Source: Cyanobacteria bacterium UBA9971 (GTDB taxonomy: Bacteria > Cyanobacteriota > Vampirovibrionia > Gastranaerophilales > UBA9971). From it: a stretch of 8,513 nucleotides of DNA. The position numbers and the translations under genes were made by a program. Below are positions 6,249 to 8,513 of this stretch, piece by piece (positions within the stretch are counted from its first letter, which is position 1; the number at the start of each line of letters is the position of its first letter). The DNA is taken from the NCBI GenBank assembly GCA_003499955.1, contig DNRP01000050.1, positions 1 to 8,513 on the forward strand. Reading direction: 5' to 3'. The notes below the pieces were generated by a model. It worked only from the letters and a program-made list of their open reading frames with translations. It made no database searches and was not told the DNA's origin.

Positions 6249-7394
6249 TTAATATCTGATAAGCGCGCCTATCCCTTCGTATTTTTCAAGTTCTTCCGCC
6301 GCATGATTTTTTACTATTTCAATTTTTCCGCTATTTCGAAAATTTAATCTTATTAATTCTTCAATTAAATCAGTTTCCCTCGAGTTACCGTTGCATTCTT
6401 GACAGCCAGGCTGATGCTGGTCTCTTGCAACATAAAGACAGCCGTCGCATTTCCATCCGGGGTATTTTTTATAATTTGGAATTACAAGAATCTCTGAACG
6501 CCCGTCCTGCACCAGTTTTATTGTGTCCTGCATGCCGGTTACGGAAGTTCGCGGCGCTTTTTCTATTATGTCTTCAACATAATTATTTTCTTTTTTATCT
6601 TCATTATTTTTCAGGTCTTCAATTACGGCTTCCAGAATTCCATTTATGTTTTCTCTCATTTGAAGATTATTAGTGTTTATAAACTTCATTTCGGTTCGTT
6701 TTGGCAGCAATTCCTGAAATTTTTTCATTTCATTGTGTTGACCTATTAAAATAACATTTTCAAAATTATATTCATCAATAAGTTTTGTTGCAGCTTTTGC
6801 AACATCGCTGTAATGTTTATGAGCCTGATTTTCTATATGCCGCTGATAACGCATTTGTGCCCAGCCGCCTTGATGATGAAACCTGTGGACTTCATGCTCA
6901 AAAGTACTTTCTTCCAAAATAAATCCGCCTAATTTTACGATAAAAATTTTGGCATATTTAGAATCAGACATTATCACCAACGCATTTTCGCACTCGTCAG
7001 CCTGATAAGCAAGTTGTTTCAGGTGTGGGATTGAATTTGAAATAAATTCGTTTTCAAATGGCATAATTGTCTGAAATGTTTCAAAAATTCCCAGCCTGTC
7101 ACAGGCGAATATCGCGAGCCCATGAGTTTTTGTTTTCAAATTGTTTTCAATATAATCCTGAATTTTTTCGGCATCATTTTTGAAACACTGTAGTTTATGC
7201 CTGTTATCTTCGTCTTTGAGTTGATTTTCGGTTTTATTTATTGAATTTTTAAGAAATATTCTGTTTTTTCTGTTTTGGTCGAATAATTGATTTGAATTTA
7301 CATCCATATATAAAGTTATAAAAGGATATTCTGTCTCAGGAATATTAGAAAGACTTCTTATTCTTTTCATAAGATTTCCATTTATAGTACCCAT
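6249..7394 (-). CDS. Bacterial eRF1-like release-factor homologue (baeRF/Vms1-like)
   Basis: This 381-residue cytoplasmic protein appears to keep all three domains of archaeal/eukaryotic release factor 1. Domain 1 (about 1-130) includes FITLYMDVNSN and GLAIFACD but has no recognisable NIKS stop-codon-reading motif. Domain 2 (about 135-265) carries GGWAQMRYQRH at 176-186, the position of the catalytic GGQ loop; baeRF/Vms1-type proteins use a comparable GxxQ form to cleave peptidyl-tRNA. Domain 3 (about 280-381) contains CDGC (316-319) and CQEC (331-334), a zinc-ribbon-like pair as in archaeal RF1, and ends EGIGALIRY, close to the GGIAAILRY tail of eRF1. Known relatives are proposed to act in ribosome rescue or peptidyl-tRNA hydrolysis; activity here is inferred. 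The start is supported by AGGGG (complement of 7400-7404) five bases upstream. The leader has paired palindromes. A 56-residue gene lies 129 bases upstream on the same strand. Specific baeRF subfamily is uncertain. Confidence 0.8.
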   Translation of the reverse strand: MGTINGNLMKRIRSLSNIPETEYPFITLYMDVNSNQLFDQNRKNRIFLKNSINKTENQLKDEDNRHKLQCFKNDAEKIQDYIENNLKTKTHGLAIFACDRLGIFETFQTIMPFENEFISNSIPHLKQLAYQADECENALVIMSDSKYAKIFIVKLGGFILEESTFEHEVHRFHHQGGWAQMRYQRHIENQAHKHYSDVAKAATKLIDEYNFENVILIGQHNEMKKFQELLPKRTEMKFINTNNLQMRENINGILEAVIEDLKNNEDKKENNYVEDIIEKAPRTSVTGMQDTIKLVQDGRSEILVIPNYKKYPGWKCDGCLYVARDQHQPGCQECNGNSRETDLIEELIRLNFRNSGKIEIVKNHAAEELEKYEGIGALIRY

Positions 7395-7404
7395 ATTTAC
7401 CCCT

Positions 7405-7449
7405 TTTATTAATAATAAAATAGCCCTCTTCTTGTTTATTAATAATAAA
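7405..7449. repeat. Two identical 15-bp palindromes spaced 30 bp, upstream of the eRF1-like gene
   Basis: TTTATTAATAATAAA occurs at 7405-7419 and again at 7435-7449. Each copy is a perfect palindrome (seven bases, a central A, seven bases). Start-to-start distance is exactly 30 bp, about three helical turns, so both would face the same side of the DNA. The proximal copy directly abuts the AGGGG ribosome-binding site (7400-7404). This looks like a paired operator, though RNA hairpins are also possible. Confidence 0.5.
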
Positions 7450-7467
7450 CTTGTCGGAGAGCTATTT
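7418..7467 (-). other. Nested hairpin in the leader of the eRF1-like gene
   Basis: AAATAGC (7418-7424) pairs with GCTATTT (7461-7467). After one C/A mismatch, CTC (7426-7428) pairs with GAG (7457-7459). Inside, GTTTATT (7434-7440) pairs perfectly with AATAAAC (7444-7450) around AAT. Read on the minus strand it lies between the 56-residue gene and the eRF1-like gene. It could be a weak terminator or attenuator of the former, or a 5' leader structure of the latter. A possible minus-strand -10 (TACAAT, complement of 7469-7474) sits just upstream, which would place the hairpin at the very start of a transcript. Confidence 0.4.
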
Positions 7468-7523
7468 CATTGTATTTGTTATCAAGTTTTTTTAAGAAAT
7501 CTTATACTTTTTTATAAGTAAAA

Positions 7524-7694
7524 TTATTTATCGTCTTGTTTTTGTTCGTCAGATTCTTTATTTATCGGGTTAGTAGATTGAAACAGTGCTTTTAATCCTT
7601 TGCCAAGATCATCCACTAACTTTGATACTTCGTCGTTTGTCTTTGAATACATTTGTTCTTCATCAACATTATTTTCAATATTATTATTATCCAT
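7524..7694 (-). CDS. Small acidic hypothetical protein (56 residues)
   Basis: The function is not recognised. The start is strongly supported: ATG (complement of 7692-7694) is preceded by AAGGAG with the core AGGAG (complement of 7700-7704) five bases away, the most canonical ribosome-binding site in the window. The protein is hydrophilic and acidic, with 14 D/E against 7 K and no arginine. It has an N-rich beginning (MDNNNIENN), a possible amphipathic helix at about 21-38 (DEVSKLVDDLGKGLKALF), and a charged tail rich in D, E, Q and K. No signal peptide, cysteine or membrane segment is present, so it is probably cytoplasmic. It points the same way as the eRF1-like gene, 129 bases upstream of it. 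The two might be co-transcribed, although a hairpin lies between them. Too short for a confident family call. Confidence 0.7.
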   Translation of the reverse strand: MDNNNIENNVDEEQMYSKTNDEVSKLVDDLGKGLKALFQSTNPINKESDEQKQDDK

Positions 7695-7731
7695 GCGTTC
7701 TCCTTTTTTATTTAAGGATATAAAAGATATA

Positions 7732-7760
7732 CATATAAAATAATTTTATCAGTTTGTTAA
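7732..7760 (-). promoter_or_regulatory. Candidate promoter for the 56-residue gene
   Basis: On the minus strand, TTAACA (complement of 7755-7760, five of six matches to TTGACA) is followed after 17 bases by TATATG (complement of 7732-7737, four of six matches to TATAAT). Transcription would start near 7725, about 30 bases before the ATG. An overlapping TGATAAAAT could act as an extended -10 instead. Confidence 0.35.
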
Positions 7761-7828
7761 AAAAATATATAATCCAAAAAGTGTATTTAGTGTTTATTTT
7801 AATAGTTTTCGGTTGTATTTAATTAAAA

Positions 7829-7857
7829 TTTAAAAAACTTAATATTTTATATACAAT
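7829..7857 (+). promoter_or_regulatory. Candidate promoter for the last gene
   Basis: TTTAAA (7829-7834) and TACAAT (7852-7857) are separated by 17 bases, matching sigma-70 elements at four and five of six positions. The start would be near 7864, about 33 bases before the ATG at 7897. The divergent spacer 7695-7896 is otherwise plain A/T-rich DNA, so chance matches are likely. Confidence 0.28.
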
Positions 7858-7896
7858 AAACTATTTAAAAAAATATTTATATTATCATAATAAAAT

Positions 7897-8513
7897 ATGA
7901 ACGGAAATATAAATAATAATATTAATTTTGGCTCACAACAGGATATTTATAGAGTTGTGAAAAAAGATGGCTTGGCATTACCTGTTATTGCAGTTGCGTC
8001 ATCGGTAGTAGGCGCGGTTGGTTATACACTCGGGAGTGCAGGGCTTTATTATGATACTTATAAAAATAGTAATGGAAAAATAAAAAATATATTTTTGCCG
8101 GAAAAATCAAATAAAACTCCTGAAGAAAAAAAATTAACAAGCCATGAAGGTATCAAAACTATTGTTCCTGAATCCCAATTTGCCAAAATGGGTTTAAATG
8201 CTGCTAAAGTAGCTATTGCCGGAACAAGTTTGGCAGGTATTACAACAGGTATGACGGCAGGTATCCCGATGATGACAATCGGTGAAGCAATAAACCTGGG
8301 AGCAACTCCTTGTATTGAAACCCCTATTGGGACAGGGCTTTTCGGGATTGGAATTGCTTCTATTTTTGCGGGATTGGCTTTAGAAAGTAACCCCGACTTA
8401 CTTCTTGATAAAAATAAACTTAAATCGGAAAAAACACTTGCAGGAAAAACTAAAATAGTTTTAAGCAATATAAAAGGCAGCGCAAAGGAAGTTGTAAGCT
8501 CATGCACAGAGCT
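7897..8513 (+). CDS. Glycine-rich membrane-associated hypothetical protein (3' end outside window)
   Basis: The frame is open from the ATG at 7897 to the window end (205 codons plus two bases) with no stop, so the gene is truncated by the window. The function is not recognised. The protein starts with an N-rich segment (MNGNINNNINFGSQQ), then a hydrophobic Gly/Ala/Val segment about 26-50 and a lysine-rich loop about 54-85. A second small-residue segment follows at about 103-128 (AIAGTSLAGITTGMTAGIP) and a third at about 142-162 (PIGTGLFGIGIASIFAGL), then a lysine-rich tail. This suggests two or three membrane-associated helices with Gly packing. An in-frame stop (7891-7893) lies two codons upstream, so 7897 is the earliest ATG; no Shine-Dalgarno site precedes it. 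The Asn-rich opening ending in NFG is reminiscent of many uncharacterised Gastranaerophilales proteins, a weak taxonomic hint. It is divergent from the 56-residue gene. Confidence 0.72.
   Translation, partial: MNGNINNNINFGSQQDIYRVVKKDGLALPVIAVASSVVGAVGYTLGSAGLYYDTYKNSNGKIKNIFLPEKSNKTPEEKKLTSHEGIKTIVPESQFAKMGLNAAKVAIAGTSLAGITTGMTAGIPMMTIGEAINLGATPCIETPIGTGLFGIGIASIFAGLALESNPDLLLDKNKLKSEKTLAGKTKIVLSNIKGSAKEVVSSCTE

Noticed and set aside
6425..6673. Plus-strand open frame opposite the eRF1-like gene (82 codons)
   Set aside because: It is fully inside the well-supported minus-strand gene, has no Shine-Dalgarno site, and gives a Leu/Phe/Cys-rich product without family features.
8058..8507. Long open frame on the minus strand (149 codons)
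   Set aside because: It lies antisense to the plus-strand gene starting at 7897 and gives a low-complexity I/P/V/L/F-rich product, the expected shadow of Gly- and Lys-rich coding in A/T-rich DNA.

Overview
The window is AT-rich bacterial DNA. Coding regions are compact and low in GC, intergenic stretches are almost pure A/T, and ATG starts and Shine-Dalgarno sites are ordinary. The gene content points to an anaerobic, probably motile bacterium with ferredoxin-based metabolism: a 2-oxoacid:ferredoxin oxidoreductase subunit, a two-cluster ferredoxin, the [FeFe]-hydrogenase maturase HydE and a chemoreceptor. I lean tentatively towards a Melainabacteria/Gastranaerophilales-like lineage, mainly from gene content and the style of the last protein. 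Elusimicrobia or Clostridia cannot be excluded from the sequence alone.

Region 1 (1-833) is the end of an oxidoreductase operon: the C-terminal part of a gamma subunit, a GC-rich CATTGCGAG-type dispersed repeat in the gap, a 90-residue 2x[4Fe-4S] ferredoxin-like subunit, and a strong intrinsic terminator. Region 2 (897-2591) is a two-gene unit, hydE followed 18 bases later by a PAP2-family membrane phosphatase. Oxidoreductase, ferredoxin and HydE together suggest 2-oxoacid oxidation feeding electrons through ferredoxin to an [FeFe] hydrogenase encoded elsewhere; that link is inferred.

Region 3 (2592-5294) holds a 702-residue methyl-accepting chemotaxis protein between two AT-rich spacers with hairpins, palindromes and candidate promoters. 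Region 4 (5295-7394) is a convergent pair whose stop codons touch with no gap: a soluble six-TPR protein on the plus strand and, on the minus strand, a 381-residue bacterial relative of eukaryotic/archaeal release factor eRF1 (baeRF/Vms1-like). The latter has a GGWAQ loop, a CxxC...CxxC zinc-ribbon-like insert and an eRF1-like C-terminus ending in ALIRY.

Region 5 (7395-8513) contains the leader of the eRF1-like gene, with two identical 15-bp palindromes exactly 30 bp apart, then a 56-residue acidic small protein gene on the same strand. A divergent spacer follows, and then the start of a glycine-rich membrane-associated protein of unknown function that runs off the window. The eRF1-like gene with its patterned leader and small neighbour is the most interesting part. 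No tRNA, rRNA, CRISPR array or transposase was seen.
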